Assembly: GCA_029168955.1 (NCBI GenBank)
Contig: JAPDOI010000428.1
Location: forward strand, 1-64,000
Direction: 5' to 3'
Source: Aplectana chamaeleonis
Lineage: Eukaryota > Nematoda > Chromadorea > Rhabditida > Cosmocercidae
Length of the DNA stretch: 64,000 bases
Made by a program: the position numbers and the translations under genes. Positions 46,911-57,435 of this stretch are shown here, piece after piece. The notes below the pieces were generated by a model. That model did no database searches, was not told the DNA's origin, and was given only the letters and a program-made list of their open reading frames with translations. Every line of letters starts with the position of its first letter. Position 1 is the stretch's first letter.

Positions 46911-48219
46911 TCAAGGCCAAATTATTATCGCCCCTGATTATCACAGGTCACTCATTGTGGAAAGTGTGGCTTTTGAAAAGTCACATTACGGACATTGGTA
47001 TCAATATCGCGAAAAAGCATTTTGAAACAAGGTACTGTGTTTGCTCAGGGCCTCAAGAAAATTCAAAATGGTGAAGTATGTATTATGCAGTCGAATGGAC
47101 TCCACTTCCGACATTAGGCAGGGTTCATATGTTACGCGACGCGCCACTGCGACAGCGAATATTAGGCACATCGACTGTTGGTCGATATGGATGACTGACA
47201 TTTCTTGGCCTTACCCGTCGCGGAAAGTATGATCCCAGTCCTAGAAGCACTCAATCGCACCGCCTCATGCAGTGCGTTGCATAAATATACGAACACCTTC
47301 AAATTCGCTTGATCGGATATTCATCCGAGATTTTTAGTAAGGTGGACGGTTCCTGAACAATCTGCTCAGGCAAACTCAAATGTCGACAGCAGGTTTCTGA
47401 CAAGCAGGTTTGTGAGGTGTCGTCACAGAGCACATCAGCCGAAGACACGAAAAAAGTGGAGATTTCGGCGCGAGAGAACCTGGTATCAGCCCGAAAAGTC
47501 CAGCTGTAGATCTCCTACTCAGGCAAACTCAAATGTCGGCAGCAGGTTGACCCGCCCTCTTCTCTAGCAGCTGGGTGATAACAAGTTCTTCCGGGAGAAA
47601 AACATGGACCTGTTGTCGACCCGCTATCGACCTGGCGGTAGCAGATTCACGGTAGATTGATAAGGCAGCACATCCTGTCGCCGGTGAACATCGATCGTGC
47701 GGATCGCCAAATGCTTGACGAAATATTCACTTGGTTGAGCAACTGAAGAACCTTATTCTGCCTTCTTCCCTAGTCATTCGGGAAGCGCACGTGCCTTTGC
47801 GCTATTGCTCACATATGAGACTGGTTTTAATGAAATCATTTCTCGAATAGTGTTTTAGGTGTTTTTGAAGTTTTCGAAGTGAAGTCATTTATTTATTATT
47901 ATTTTGATGTGCGTGTTTTCGAACACTAGATTTATTTGGAGATCTGAAAGATTGTTTTTTTTTTTGAAATCGCGATTCTGTCCCGATTTCAGACTGTTCT
48001 ATTCCTCGACTTATTCGAGGCTTCCTATTTTTTCGGCTGTCAGGTATTCATTTTATCCGGAAGATCGGAAAAAATGATTGCGCTCGGACAGTAGAAATGC
48101 CCTATTAATTGAATATTCGTCTCAATCTAGCTTACAACATTCGTACATGAAGGCGCACCGAGAAAAGTTGCTTAGCTGTATTATTTGGGAATCATTTGAA
48201 GTTCGGAACTGTGAAGTAG
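46911..48219. other. Intergenic with a short duplicated string
   Basis: Contains CTCAGGCAAACTCAAATGTC twice (about 47368 and 47519), about 150 bp apart, suggesting a worn two-copy repeat. No gene recognised. See the separate solo terminal repeat at 47270. Confidence 0.45.
47270..47300 (+). repeat. Solo Tc1-type terminal repeat, relic
   Basis: CAGTGCGTTGCATAAATATA followed by CGAACACC closely matches the outer end of the Tc1-type element at 50544 (CAGTGTGTCGCATAAGTATA then CGAACACC). No partner, inner copy or transposase is nearby. TG stands where the TA target would be. Confidence 0.75.
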
Positions 48220-48631
48220 ACCCACCCATATAATAGCTGCCAAGTGCGAGCTCTCGATTTCTCCGAATAATCGAGTTATAGGAGGAAGCCACCCTGGGGC
48301 GCCCATATCAGGAAGAGACTTTGGCACGCCCCTTTTACGATCTTTCGAGCTCAACAGTTTCGAGATGAGCGATGATTTTTGATCAATAGCCCATTCTTCC
48401 CTTCACTCCCAGTCTCTCTCTTTAATCAGATATGCTCGCATACATCGGTTGCAAATGACGAAACTTACAAGTCTCGGACAACTCATCCACCATGCTCCCT
48501 CAGCTCGATTTTTGAGGTTGCCATAACTCTGTCCGCAAGGGGTGTTGTACGATTCAAAAGGTGTCATTGGAATCAGCGTGCGAAGGTTCTCGAGATAGGC
48601 AGAAAAACGATTGTGAGGTTGGACTGTGCCT
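48220..48631 (-). mobile_element. TTAA MITE family 1, diverged copy
   Basis: Ends AGGTTGGACTGTGCCT immediately before TTAA at 48632-48635. Blocks GCCAAGTGCGAGCTCTCGAT, CACGCCCCTTTT, GGACAACTCATCCACCA and ATTGGAATCAGCGTGCG line up with family 1, and more closely with part of 56150-56390. The left end is worn, so the start is approximate. Open frames on both strands here (48379-48819) are shadows. Confidence 0.7.
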
Positions 48632-48635
48632 TTAA

Positions 48636-49183
48636 AGGCAGTTGTCGCGATCAAATATGCTTGTCGTCTTTTTCTCTCCAAATCCTTTCCTGGGTCTCGA
48701 GTAGTAGGACCTATAAGAAAAAATCGCGAAAAAACCACTGTTTTGGGTCGAATTTGAAACCTGAACTTTCTTGTCTTTTGATGGTGGACGAGCCCTCTCC
48801 ACATCATCAGCATCGATGACCTCTTATATCAAGAACATCAGCTAGCTTGAAATTGAATGTCAATCAATGAACCTTCGAATTTATGTACACATCTAGTCAA
48901 AAACATTGACTGAAGTGATGCTTTCATTATTTAACTGTTTTTATTCGTTAAATTTGCATTTATTTCGTCCTCTGAATGTCGATGATTTTTGACTGCTCGG
49001 CATGAGACTGCGATCTGTTTCGTCATCGCTGTGCACGTGTGCACGAACTAGCTTCTTTGGGCCATAGAAACTCTATTTGTAGACCGTTTTTCACCGCGCT
49101 ACCTTCATAGTTTTTCAGCTGTTTTTGATCTAAGCTGATTTTTGTAGTTTTTTCGATAACGTTTTTCATCATGACCACTGCCT
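48636..49183 (+). mobile_element. TTAA MITE family 5, intact, 548 bp
   Basis: TTAA at 48632-48635 and 49184-49187. The ends are AGGCAGTTGTCGCGATCAAA and TTCATCATGACCACTGCCT. It is the reference copy for the split element at 45885-46910. Confidence 0.92.
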
Positions 49184-49187
49184 TTAA

Positions 49188-49415
49188 CGCAGGCCAGCTC
49201 GCGTTGTCGCCCCAATGCTAATGTAGAAGCGGACCAAACTGTTCCTCGGAAAACTCGACCGCGAGCGGAAGGGCTAGCGCGAGCGGACTTCGGAGCCGTA
49301 TGGAGCCCTTTCGGGCTCGTTTTCGTTCGTTCCTTCAACCCCAGTGCTCCAATTAGACACTGAACATTCGATTTCCGGCTAAAAACCGAGGACGAAATTT
49401 ATCGTGGACACTGCC
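49188..49415 (+). mobile_element. Fragment of a TTAA MITE family 2 element
   Basis: The right end AATTTATCGTGGACACTGCCT lies before TTAA at 49416-49419. The left terminus is not recognisable, so it is a truncated member. It fills the gap between two intact MITEs. Confidence 0.7.
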
Positions 49416-49419
49416 TTTA

Positions 49420-49976
49420 AAGGCATCGTTCGCGATGAAATTCGTTTCTCAGTTTTCACTATATTTAGGAAGCTTTAGTACCTTACACAACAGCCACATT
49501 CAAAAAACCGCTAAAAAGTTACTGAAAACTGGTTTTCCGGACCTCTGTTTCTTCGTCTTCAGCCCCATTCAACTAATCGACGCACGAGAGTGGAAGAGTT
49601 GATCGCTACGAATCGCTGTGTTGACCCGTGATCTCCCGATCAAATCCCTTTCATCTTTCTTTCAGCTGATTTTCAAGGGAGAAAAGGTTTTCCGATATGT
49701 GCAGAAAAGACATTCATGACGTAATCATACGATATATTTCGTCAGCTTCCACGCATTTTTACTATACCACTTTTTAATCAATCCCTTTCGTTTCCCATTA
49801 GGAACAGATGATCGACCCAAAGGCCCACCCCCAGACCCAGAAAGACGTTTTCAACTGGAGATAACTTCATTTCGGTTCGATTTTAACACTACAGACTTCG
49901 TGAATGGCCCTATCAAGGCCCACTTGAACGATTTAACACAAAAACAGGAATTCGGTTTTCAGCGCGCACGGTGCCT
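49420..49976 (+). mobile_element. TTAA MITE family 4, 557 bp
   Basis: Ends AGGCATCGTTCGCGATGAAA and TTTCAGCGCGCACGGTGCCT, bounded by TTAA on both sides (49416-49419 and 49977-49980). Related at the termini to 33381-33823. Confidence 0.85.
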
Positions 49977-49980
49977 TTAA

Positions 49981-50454
49981 AGCCACAGTCCAAGCTCAGA
50001 ATCAATTTTTTGTTTTTCTGCCTACCTTGGAGAAAATTTCACGCTGATCACAATGGTGTCTCCAGAATGGCTCATAACTCACTACGAACTGAGTTACGGC
50101 TCCTAAAAAATTTTAAATTTGAACTAGTAGAAGTTCGCAGACGAGTTGTCTCGAGCCTGTATTTTCTCGTTATTCGCAGCAATCATTCTGAAGCAGATCA
50201 CAATTGAAAGTCAGACCGAAAACAAAAGGAAGAACATAGATTTTGAATGAAATCATTCGCGCGTCTCTTCCCTATTGAGGTCGGAAACCTGCCAGTAGGC
50301 GTAACCCACTTTTTCTTTCAAGGGGGCGTGGTCGATTTTTTCCCAGCTTTTTCTCGCTTATTTGAGCGAATTGAGATTTTGCGCTTGGCAGGGTTGTTAT
50401 ATACGGCGACCGGACCAAAATATCAAAAATTACCTCTGAGGTTGGACTGTGCCT
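49981..50454 (+). mobile_element. TTAA MITE family 1, intact, 474 bp
   Basis: TTAA at 49977-49980 and 50455-50458. Ends AGCCACAGTCCAAGCTCAGA and TCTGAGGTTGGACTGTGCCT. Nearly full-length identity of block order with 32904-33376. Confidence 0.93.
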
Positions 50455-50543
50455 TTAAGGGCTAAACCTGAATCGTAGGTTTGTTTTGGTGTTTGATGTT
50501 TAGAAAAGAGCAGGGAATGAGATTCACATATCGACAGAAACTA

Positions 50544-51690
50544 CAGTGTGTCGCATAAGTATACGAACACCCTGAAATTTCATGGTTGGACCATTCGAAC
50601 GACGTTTCAAGCATCGGCACCGGTTTCTACGTTTTCCGCTATGCCGAAAACGGTAGGTCACATTGTAGGAAGGCGAATCGTACACTTTTTCCTTTTTTAC
50701 ATCCAGAAATTCATTTTTTAGCCGTCGCATAAGTATACGAACACTTCAGAGAAACGAATTTTTTGACATAATTTTTGACAACGAAAGACATACGAAAAAA
50801 TCCTGTTTCAAGCGGGATAGTAAAGAATGTAGTTGTATGCGTAAATTATCATCATGCCACGCGGTTCACATCTCTCTTCCGTTGGACAGGCCCAGGTCCG
50901 GGCTCTCTACGCCGCCGGTCATGGAATCCGACAAATCTCTCGGCAAATTGGACGTTCACCGAGCTGCATCTCTTCGTTTCAACGGAATCCGGACCCCTAC
51001 GGAATGCGTGTTCGCTCTGAGATGCCTCGGAAGCTCACTGGACACGACGAACGACGCATCGCCAGAAGAGTCTCCAACACAATGGTGTCTAGCGCGACCG
51101 TCCGCTCCGAACTTATCGCTGAATGTGTCAAAGGATACCATCCTCCGTTTGATCCATCGCAACGAAAACATCAAAAGAGCCGTAATGAAAAAGGCTCCGC
51201 GCTTGGAAGAACGCCACAGGTCGGCCAGGCTCCAGTTCGCCCGTTCAAACTTGGGTACAATGTGGAGGAAGGTGAGCTGAATCGCGGGCTATTCAATTTC
51301 ATGGGGAATTTTTGAACCCGTTGCTTCAGGTTGTCTTCTCGGACGAGAAAGTTTAATTTGGATGGTCCGGATGGTTCGAGGCACTACTGGCGGGATCTTC
51401 GGAAGGAGCCGGCTTTCTTCAGCCGCAGGAACTTTGGCGGAGGAAACGTGATGGTTTATGCAGCCTTCACAGCAACTGGGAAGGTCGGATACGCATTCGT
51501 ATCGAATCGTAGGGATTCACTTGGGTACCAGGAAGTGTTGGCTTCGCATCTTCTTTCGTATTTTCGTCGTCGTAGACGTCAGCGCTTCTGTTATGTTCAA
51601 GATAATGCCACTATACACGTCAGCCGATCTACTCGAAGGCGGAAAGGGGCGGGACTTTCCCACAGCGGCGGGGTTAGCCCACTTTTCTAA
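50544..51690 (+). mobile_element. Second Tc1-type transposon, right end missing
   Basis: TA at 50542-50543, then CAGTGTGTCGCATAAGTATA and CGAACACCC. An inner copy (GTCGCATAAGTATACGAACA at 50724) lies 174 bp after the outer core at 50550, the same spacing as in the first element. The transposase runs into unrelated sequence near 51665-51690 and no right terminus is found, so the last third is lost. The next recognisable sequence is the end of a MITE. Confidence 0.88.
50854..51690 (+). pseudogene. Tc1-type transposase, truncated and frameshifted
   Basis: The start ATG at 50854 opens PRGSHLSSVGQAQVRALYAA, then IRQISRQIGRSPSCISSFQR, the helix-turn-helix part. The reading frame changes near 51114: beyond it the correct family sequence (SLNVSKDTILRLIHRNENI) lies in another frame. 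The first exon ends at 51271 and a 58-bp intron (GT 51272, AG 51328-51329) sits at the same place as in the first element. The second exon starts VVFSDEK and shifts frame again just after that first catalytic D. It continues KFNLDGPDGSRHYWRDLRKE and the VQDNATIHVSR block with the second D. The region with the catalytic E is absent. It is not functional. Its sequence is clearly distinct from the first element, so they are separate lineages of one superfamily. Confidence 0.9.
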
Positions 51691-51812
51691 GCCGTTTCGC
51701 GGCTCCTGGGTAGCTTTTCGTTCCGTTTTTTCGACGCTGTTCTGCTTCTGAGAGCCACGAGAAGCGTTTGTCATGAAAAATTCGAGGATGAAGTTCATCG
51801 CGAACAGTGCCT
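51691..51812 (+). mobile_element. Right-end fragment of a TTAA MITE family 2 element
   Basis: Ends GTTCATCGCGAACAGTGCCT before TTAA at 51813-51816. The left part is missing and abuts the broken Tc1-type element, so one rearrangement may explain both truncations. Confidence 0.65.
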
Positions 51813-51816
51813 TTAA

Positions 51817-52810
51817 GTGTTTTTAGTATTGATAATTCAAAAAAATCTAAATGCAAAAGAAGTATAATATTCGGAACACTGTCTAACTAGGGCTTGCCTT
51901 ACATTTCCGGTGGGCTTTTATAAAACTATGTGTTGATTGTTGTAGGGACACAGCATTGATAATCCGTTTTCCAAATCCCCTAAATGCCTCAGAGATTCAC
52001 AGTAGATTTCCAAAAGTGGGCATTTTCATAGCTTTGCGTAGATAAGAGGGGTACACGAATGGCAACTTTCAGGATTGTGCTGGAAACTAGTTTCTAGGGG
52101 TTTTTTTAGACGCTGATCATGAATCTGAGGCCCATCTGCCAATATTTCAGTAAAATCCGCCTGATTTGGTCCAAAGCTTCAAAACGGGGGAAAGTTTGCT
52201 AGAAAAACGCCACTTTTGACGATTTCGAGAATGCTACGATCAAGTCGCCTCAAAACTTGTACATAGGGAACACGATATTGGGGTCCATTTTTCGATTTTC
52301 GATATCTCAAGGTAAGTAACGCCAATTAAAAGCCATTTTGCCTACAGTAGCCTACCGTAACCCTAAGTCAGGCGAGGAATAGACCCAAGATTCGGATTCA
52401 GCGCCCTAAATAACGCCCAGATGCAAGTTTTGAGCCGAATCCGGAAATTTTTTTTTCTCAACACCCCAAAAATTCCCTTACCTTTTTTTGAAGCAATGAA
52501 AATGCCATTTTTTGGAATCCCCACATCCATGTAGAGAATTTCAAGCACGGATTATTTATGTACTGTCACAGACCTACAGCAAGGACAACATGGTTTTCCG
52601 AATCTCTACGGGAAGTTTAAAGCAGTCCCTAGAAAATGCTCATCTCTCAAAAAATTGAGTCTAAAGGTATCGGGACGCGAATTTTTTTTTACAACGGCAT
52701 TACCCTCCTTGACTTAACTAGATTCAGCTTTGTTTGGTAGAGCGACGATTCCTCATGCTTTCGTATTCAAAAGTTAGGCAAAACCTTGCACAAATCTGGT
52801 AGTCGAATAA
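51817..52810. other. Intergenic, nothing recognised
   Basis: No MITE ends apart from the one starting at 52811. A TACAGTAGCCTACCGTAACC string near 52345 is an isolated low-complexity motif. The 61-codon minus frame at 52363-52548 is not convincing. Confidence 0.45.
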
Positions 52811-53286
52811 AGGCAGCATACACGCTCGTAAACTTTGTTGAGATAGCAATGCAAACCGAACCGTACTTCTTGCACCATAACGCTCACACATTTCGAAGCT
52901 TCAAAAACGAGTTTTAACTACTTTAAATCAGTGGTAACCGAGTCCTACCCCTGTAATTGCCCGCCCCAACTGTATTTCGCCTCCTCTGACCGGGAACACA
53001 TTGAATAACCGATCTTGAGGGAGCAAACGATCAACGAGAGAAATAGCACGGCAAAGTTTGAGACAAAGCGACAGATCGCCTGCTTTGATTGAGAGATCAT
53101 ATTGTCACGCAGTGGCCAATTCCTCCACTCTCATGATTCAGTTGCAATAGCACTGGATTTTTTGAGCCTAGAAATTATATTTCCGGTCACTTTCCTCCAT
53201 TTTCATCAGCGTAGATGTTTTTAGCGCTCCGGACCTCTCATAATCTATGAAAAACACGGGAGCAAATTTTAACGTGTACGCCGCCT
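52811..53286 (+). mobile_element. TTAA MITE family 3, 476 bp
   Basis: Starts AGGCAGCATACACGCTCGTA after ATAA and ends AACGTGTACGCCGCCT before TTAG, so both target copies carry one change from TTAA. The internal AGCTTCAAAAACGAG block matches 44970-45428. Confidence 0.88.
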
Positions 53287-54019
53287 TTAGGTTAAGGATA
53301 ACTGTGCTCAACGCAAGATAATCATGGCCAGAATAACCGATATTTACAGGGCGGATTTCAAGAATGCATTGACGACGATTGAAAGATGTGCGATAAGCAT
53401 ACCTTTGTGACTCGGTGGTTCCCTCAAATGGCTCGAATAGTTCAAAGAAAACCGTGTTTTTCCGTAGTTCCGCACGTTCCGTGGGACTCTCAGTAACATG
53501 CGCTCCAATTCAGCGGAAAATTTCGAAATCCAAATTCTGTCCGGACCCTGCCTTAAAATTTAGGGTTTCAATTTTTGTCTTTTCAAGTCGTTGAATGAAT
53601 GCAATTTGTCAGAGTACCTCTCCGAACGGTGTTTTTTTCAACCCAACCTCGAACCTCTCCAGGTATGAAAACACCCCATCACTGGAAAGTTGAAGTGTTC
53701 CAGCATCGAATGTGGTTGGGGCCATGTAAGGACTTATTTTTTGTTATCAGTTACGAATTACGAGGAATTTTGAAAATTACGATTTACGATTTACGAAATT
53801 CCAAAATTCATTTACGCACAGCCCTGAGCAACACCTTTGTAGGAACGATTATGGGCTATTAGCAAGCGGTCTCCTTCCGCTCCTCAATCGGCTGTCTCGG
53901 GAACTTTGGATTTCAACGTTGAAATTGGCCATAAGGGCGGGTCCTCTGGATCCGAGAAAGTGGCAGCCTGCGTGGCTCACCTAACCATATGTCTTATGAA
54001 TACGCTCAGATAATAACAC
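53287..54019. other. Intergenic, nothing recognised
   Basis: A plus-strand frame at 53599-53862 (87 codons) is unrecognised. Local ATTACGA/TTTACGA repeats occur near 53750-53800. Confidence 0.4.
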
Positions 54020-54340
54020 CGGCTGAGCGGGCGGAGAAGTAGGCTCGCCGGCTGAGCGGGCAGGCTTATTTTGGGGGCGGAGCGTCTTACCGGCTGAGCG
54101 GGCGAGCATGCATTTTACCGGCTGAGGGGCATGGCTTTACCGGCTGAGCGGGCAGACATAAATCCACGGCTGAGCATGTCACCGGCTGATCGGGCAGACA
54201 TAGCATTACCGGCTGAGGGGCATGGCTTTACCGGCTGAGCGGGCAGACATAAATCCACGGCTGAGCATGTCACCGGCTGATCGGGCAGACATAGCATTAC
54301 CGGCTGAGGGGCATGGCTTTACCGGCTGAGCGGGCAGACA
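54020..54340 (+). repeat. CCGGCTGAG minisatellite with a 91-bp higher-order unit
   Basis: Core CCGGCTGAGCGGGC is repeated many times. A 91-bp unit beginning ACCGGCTGAGGGGCATGGCT starts at 54117, 54208 and 54299; the first two copies appear identical and the third is partial. The open frames through it are by-products. Confidence 0.92.
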
Positions 54341-54639
54341 CTAAAGCAAACCAGGCTCATGTACGGAGCGGGCGAAATGGACTTCGAGCTGATTCGGGTG
54401 TTGGCATTCGAACGGATGGTCATCCACATGATTTGGATCATTGACCCCTCACCCCTTACGGTTCGTTGTGACCGTGGGGACGTGACAGCGGGTCAATTCA
54501 TGATTTTTGAAGCAAGGTAAGGCTTGCCGCTTCAGAAATGAAACGCAAGCCTCGAACTTGCTGGGGAATAGGGAGAGCCTACTAGGGGCTTAATCTAGTC
54601 TTGCAGATCGATATCATTCACGTGGTAAGCAACTAATAC
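54341..54639. other. Spacer between two CCGGCTGAG arrays
   Basis: Unique sequence of about 300 bases with no gene or repeat recognised. Confidence 0.45.
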
Positions 54640-54890
54640 CGGCAGAGCGGACCTCCAATTACCGGCTGAGGGGGCAGTGAATGCGGGCTGAGGGGGCAGC
54701 CATTTACCGGCTGGGGGGACAGTGAATGCGGGCTGAGGGGGCAGCCATTTACCGGCTGAAAGGACAGTGAATGCGGGCTGAGGGGGCAGCCATTTACCGG
54801 CTGAGGGGACAGTGGATGCGGGCTGAGGGGGCCACCACTTGCCGGCTGAGCGCTCCACCATTTGCCGGCTGAGGGGGCAGTGAATACCGG
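54640..54890 (+). repeat. CCGGCTGAG minisatellite with a 45-bp unit
   Basis: The unit ACCGGCTGAGGGGACAGTGA then ATGCGGGCTGAGGGGGCAGC then CATTT occurs about four times in a row with point changes. It shares its core with the array at 54.0-54.3 kb but has a different period. Confidence 0.9.
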
Positions 54891-54944
54891 GGCATGCCCG
54901 GGTACAATCTTTAGTCAGCCGGTATTGCCTGCCCCCTCAGCCGG
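54865..54944. repeat. Hairpin closing the minisatellite (24-bp arms)
   Basis: CCGGCTGAGGGGGCAGTGAA followed by TACC (54865-54888) pairs with GGTATTGCCTGCCCCCTCAG followed by CCGG (54921-54944), 22 of 24 positions. The loop has its own CCGGGGCATGCCCGG near-palindrome. Confidence 0.9.
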
Positions 54945-55930
54945 AGTTACTGCCTGAGCGGCCCAATTCGAAAACCCATCTTGACTTGCCCAACTGCAGT
55001 GCTTACTAGCGTAGCGTTGCGAGTTTCGATTGTCTTTTGGAAACACTAGGATAAAATCGTGGTGATGGGGGGCCCCTTCAACGTTTCCTCATTTTTACCC
55101 AAACTGCGCACATGATGTAGAACTGGATCTACATTCCGTGATGCACTGTGCTAGGATTCGCCGGTCGTAATATGAAAAACACCCTTATGCGTCTCATGAT
55201 GGTGATTTTCTCGTGATCCGTACATTTCTTACTGTGCCCTTCGTATGGGGGACGGCAAATTTACGAGTGTTAATCGTTGAAAAACAGAAGCCGGAAAGAA
55301 ACTCCGGCAGAAAAAAACGACAATTTCTTCTGGTCCAGGCCCAGCTATGAAAATCTCTGATTGATATTCCGCGTTTATATGATAAACCTGCTTGGCCAAC
55401 TTCGTTACCTAGCAAAACGTTACATTATGTACCACTGCTAAATATCACTTCTTCCATAATATTTGTTTCTTCAACCGATGCCAACCGATGCGTTTGATGA
55501 ATTGGTCAGCCTCAAATGTTTCCTTCCCTACCTCATCGCAGTATGCTGAGGTGGGACCAACGTGAGAACTGGAAACCACAACCATGGTTCTCTTGAGTAG
55601 AAATGACAAGAGCATTTGTGGCCATCGAGGTTTAATGATCAACGGTTGGTTTTGTCGAATGTTGTTTGAAGCGGTCCCGCATGGAAGGTAGAAACACCAA
55701 AACTTAGAGAAGCCATGCGTTGGTGATGGATATTTGGTGCTCTTAGAGAGTGCTTAGCGCTTAATTTATAGCCTGACAGCGTCTCATTGCTATGAATCGA
55801 CTCTGAAAGAGGGTGCAGGTGAATATGTGATTACTGCTAACCCCGAAGGGCGTCGAACATTGGCTGCGTGAACCTGAACACATTTGTTGCAATTGATGGC
55901 AAAACTAATTTATGCTTTGCCTTCACTCAA
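54945..55930. other. Intergenic, nothing recognised
   Basis: Minus-strand frames at 55194-55415 and 55445-55642 are 65-73 codons, unrecognised and without splice support. Confidence 0.45.
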
Positions 55931-56420
55931 AGGCAGTGTTCACGATAAAAAATGTGTTTCAGTTTCCACTAGGAGTGGGTAGTGGAGGGGCACACTGTAA
56001 CGCTGACGTCGAAAGAACGTATGAAAACGAGCCAGGAAAAGCTTCAAAAGAGTCCGAAGTTACCACTTCGAGTGCAAGGCAAACCCCAAAAGCGCAACAA
56101 TTGTTCACGCCCACCGACGTCAACAAATGAATGCTCGAGATCGTGAGATGAGCGATGGTTTCCAATCATTAGCCCCATTCTTCCCTTCACTCTCAACTTC
56201 TCTGTTTACTCAGGTCAGCTCGCATACATCGGCTGCAAAAGACGGAAGTTACAAGCCTCGGACAACTCGTCCACCATGTCTCAATAGCTCAATTTTTGAG
56301 GGACCATAACTCCGTTCCCAGAAGGTCTTGTACGGTTCCAGAGACATCATTGGAATCAGCATGGGGTCGTTTTCAAGATAGGTGGGTAAACAGAAAAGAT
56401 TTTAATCGTGAACACTGTCT
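55931..56420 (+). mobile_element. TTAA MITE family 2, 490 bp
   Basis: Starts AGGCAGTGTTCACGATAAAA after TCAA and ends TTTTAATCGTGAACACTGTCT before TTAA at 56421-56424. Its interior from about 56150 resembles the diverged family 1 copy at 48.4 kb, so it may be a chimera of two families. Confidence 0.85.
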
Positions 56421-56424
56421 TTAA

Positions 56425-56892
56425 AGGCACAGTCCAACCTCAGGGGTAATTTTTGATATTTTGGTCCGGTCGCCGTCTATAGCAACCCTGCCAAGCGCGA
56501 AATCTCAATTCGCTCGAATAAGCGAGAAAAAGCCAGGAAAAAGTCGGCCACGCCCCCTTGAAAAAATGGGTAACGCCCACTGCCAGGTTTCCGACCTCTA
56601 TAGGGAGGAGACGCGCGAATGATCTTGCTCAAAACCTATGTTCTTCGATTCATTTTCGGTCTGGCTTTATATTGTGGCCTGCTTCAGAACGATGGCTGCA
56701 AATAACGAGAAAATACAGGCCCGAGACAACTCGTCCGCGAACTTCTGGCCGTTCAAAATCGAGATTTTGGGAGCCGCAACTCCGTTCGTAGTGAGTTCTG
56801 AGCGATTTTGGAGTCACTATTGTGATCAGCGTGAAATTTTCTCCAAGATAAGCAGGAAAACGAAAAATCGATCCTGAGCTTGCGTTGTGTCT
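56425..56892 (-). mobile_element. TTAA MITE family 1, 468 bp
   Basis: Between TTAA at 56421-56424 and 56893-56896. Starts AGGCACAGTCCAACCTCAGG and ends CTGAGCTTGCGTTGTGTCT. Inverted relative to 49981-50454. Open frames inside are shadows. Confidence 0.92.
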
Positions 56893-56896
56893 TTAA

Positions 56897-57370
56897 AGGC
56901 ACAGTCCAACCTCAGAGGTAATTTTTGATATTATGGTCCTATCGCCGCCTATAGCAAGCCTGCCAAGCGCGAAATCTCAATTCGCTCAAATAAGCGAGAA
57001 AAAGCGAGGAAAAAGTCGGCCACGCCCCCTTGAAAGAAAAAATGGGTAACGCCCACTGACAGGTTTCCGACCTCAATAAGGAAGAGACGCGCGAATGATT
57101 TTAATCAAAACCTAAGTTCTTCGATTTGTTTTTGGTCTGGCTATAAACTGTGGCCTGCTTCAGAACCATGGCTGCGAATAACGAGAAAATACAGGCTCGA
57201 GACAACTCGTCCGCGAACTTCTAGCCGTTCAAAATTGAAATTTTTGAGGAGCCGTAACTCCGTTCGTAGTGAGTTCTGAGCGATTCTGGAGACACCATGG
57301 TGATCAGCGTGAAATTTTCTCTAAGATAGGCAGAAAAACGAAAAATCGATTCCGAGCTTGGACTGTGGCT
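56897..57370 (-). mobile_element. TTAA MITE family 1, 474 bp, abuts its sister
   Basis: Between TTAA at 56893-56896 and 57371-57374, with the same ends and orientation as 56425-56892. The two are near-identical along their length except for scattered changes. Confidence 0.92.
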
Positions 57371-57374
57371 TTAA

Positions 57375-57435
57375 AGGCAGCATACACGGTGGTAAACGTG
57401 ATTGGGATAACAATGTGGATCGAGCCGTACTCAGA
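57375..57435 (+). mobile_element. Left-end fragment of TTAA MITE family 3
   Basis: AGGCAGCATACACGGTGGTA then AACGTGATTGGGATAACAAT follows TTAA and matches family 3, but the similarity stops after about 60 bp. Confidence 0.75.

Noticed and set aside
46708..47025. 105-codon plus-strand frame
   Set aside because: It runs from inside the family 5 MITE across its end into flanking DNA and has no homologous counterpart in the intact copy.
48379..48819. Overlapping 136-146 codon frames on both strands
   Set aside because: They cover the junction of two MITEs and their shared TTAA; the frames cross element boundaries and match no family.
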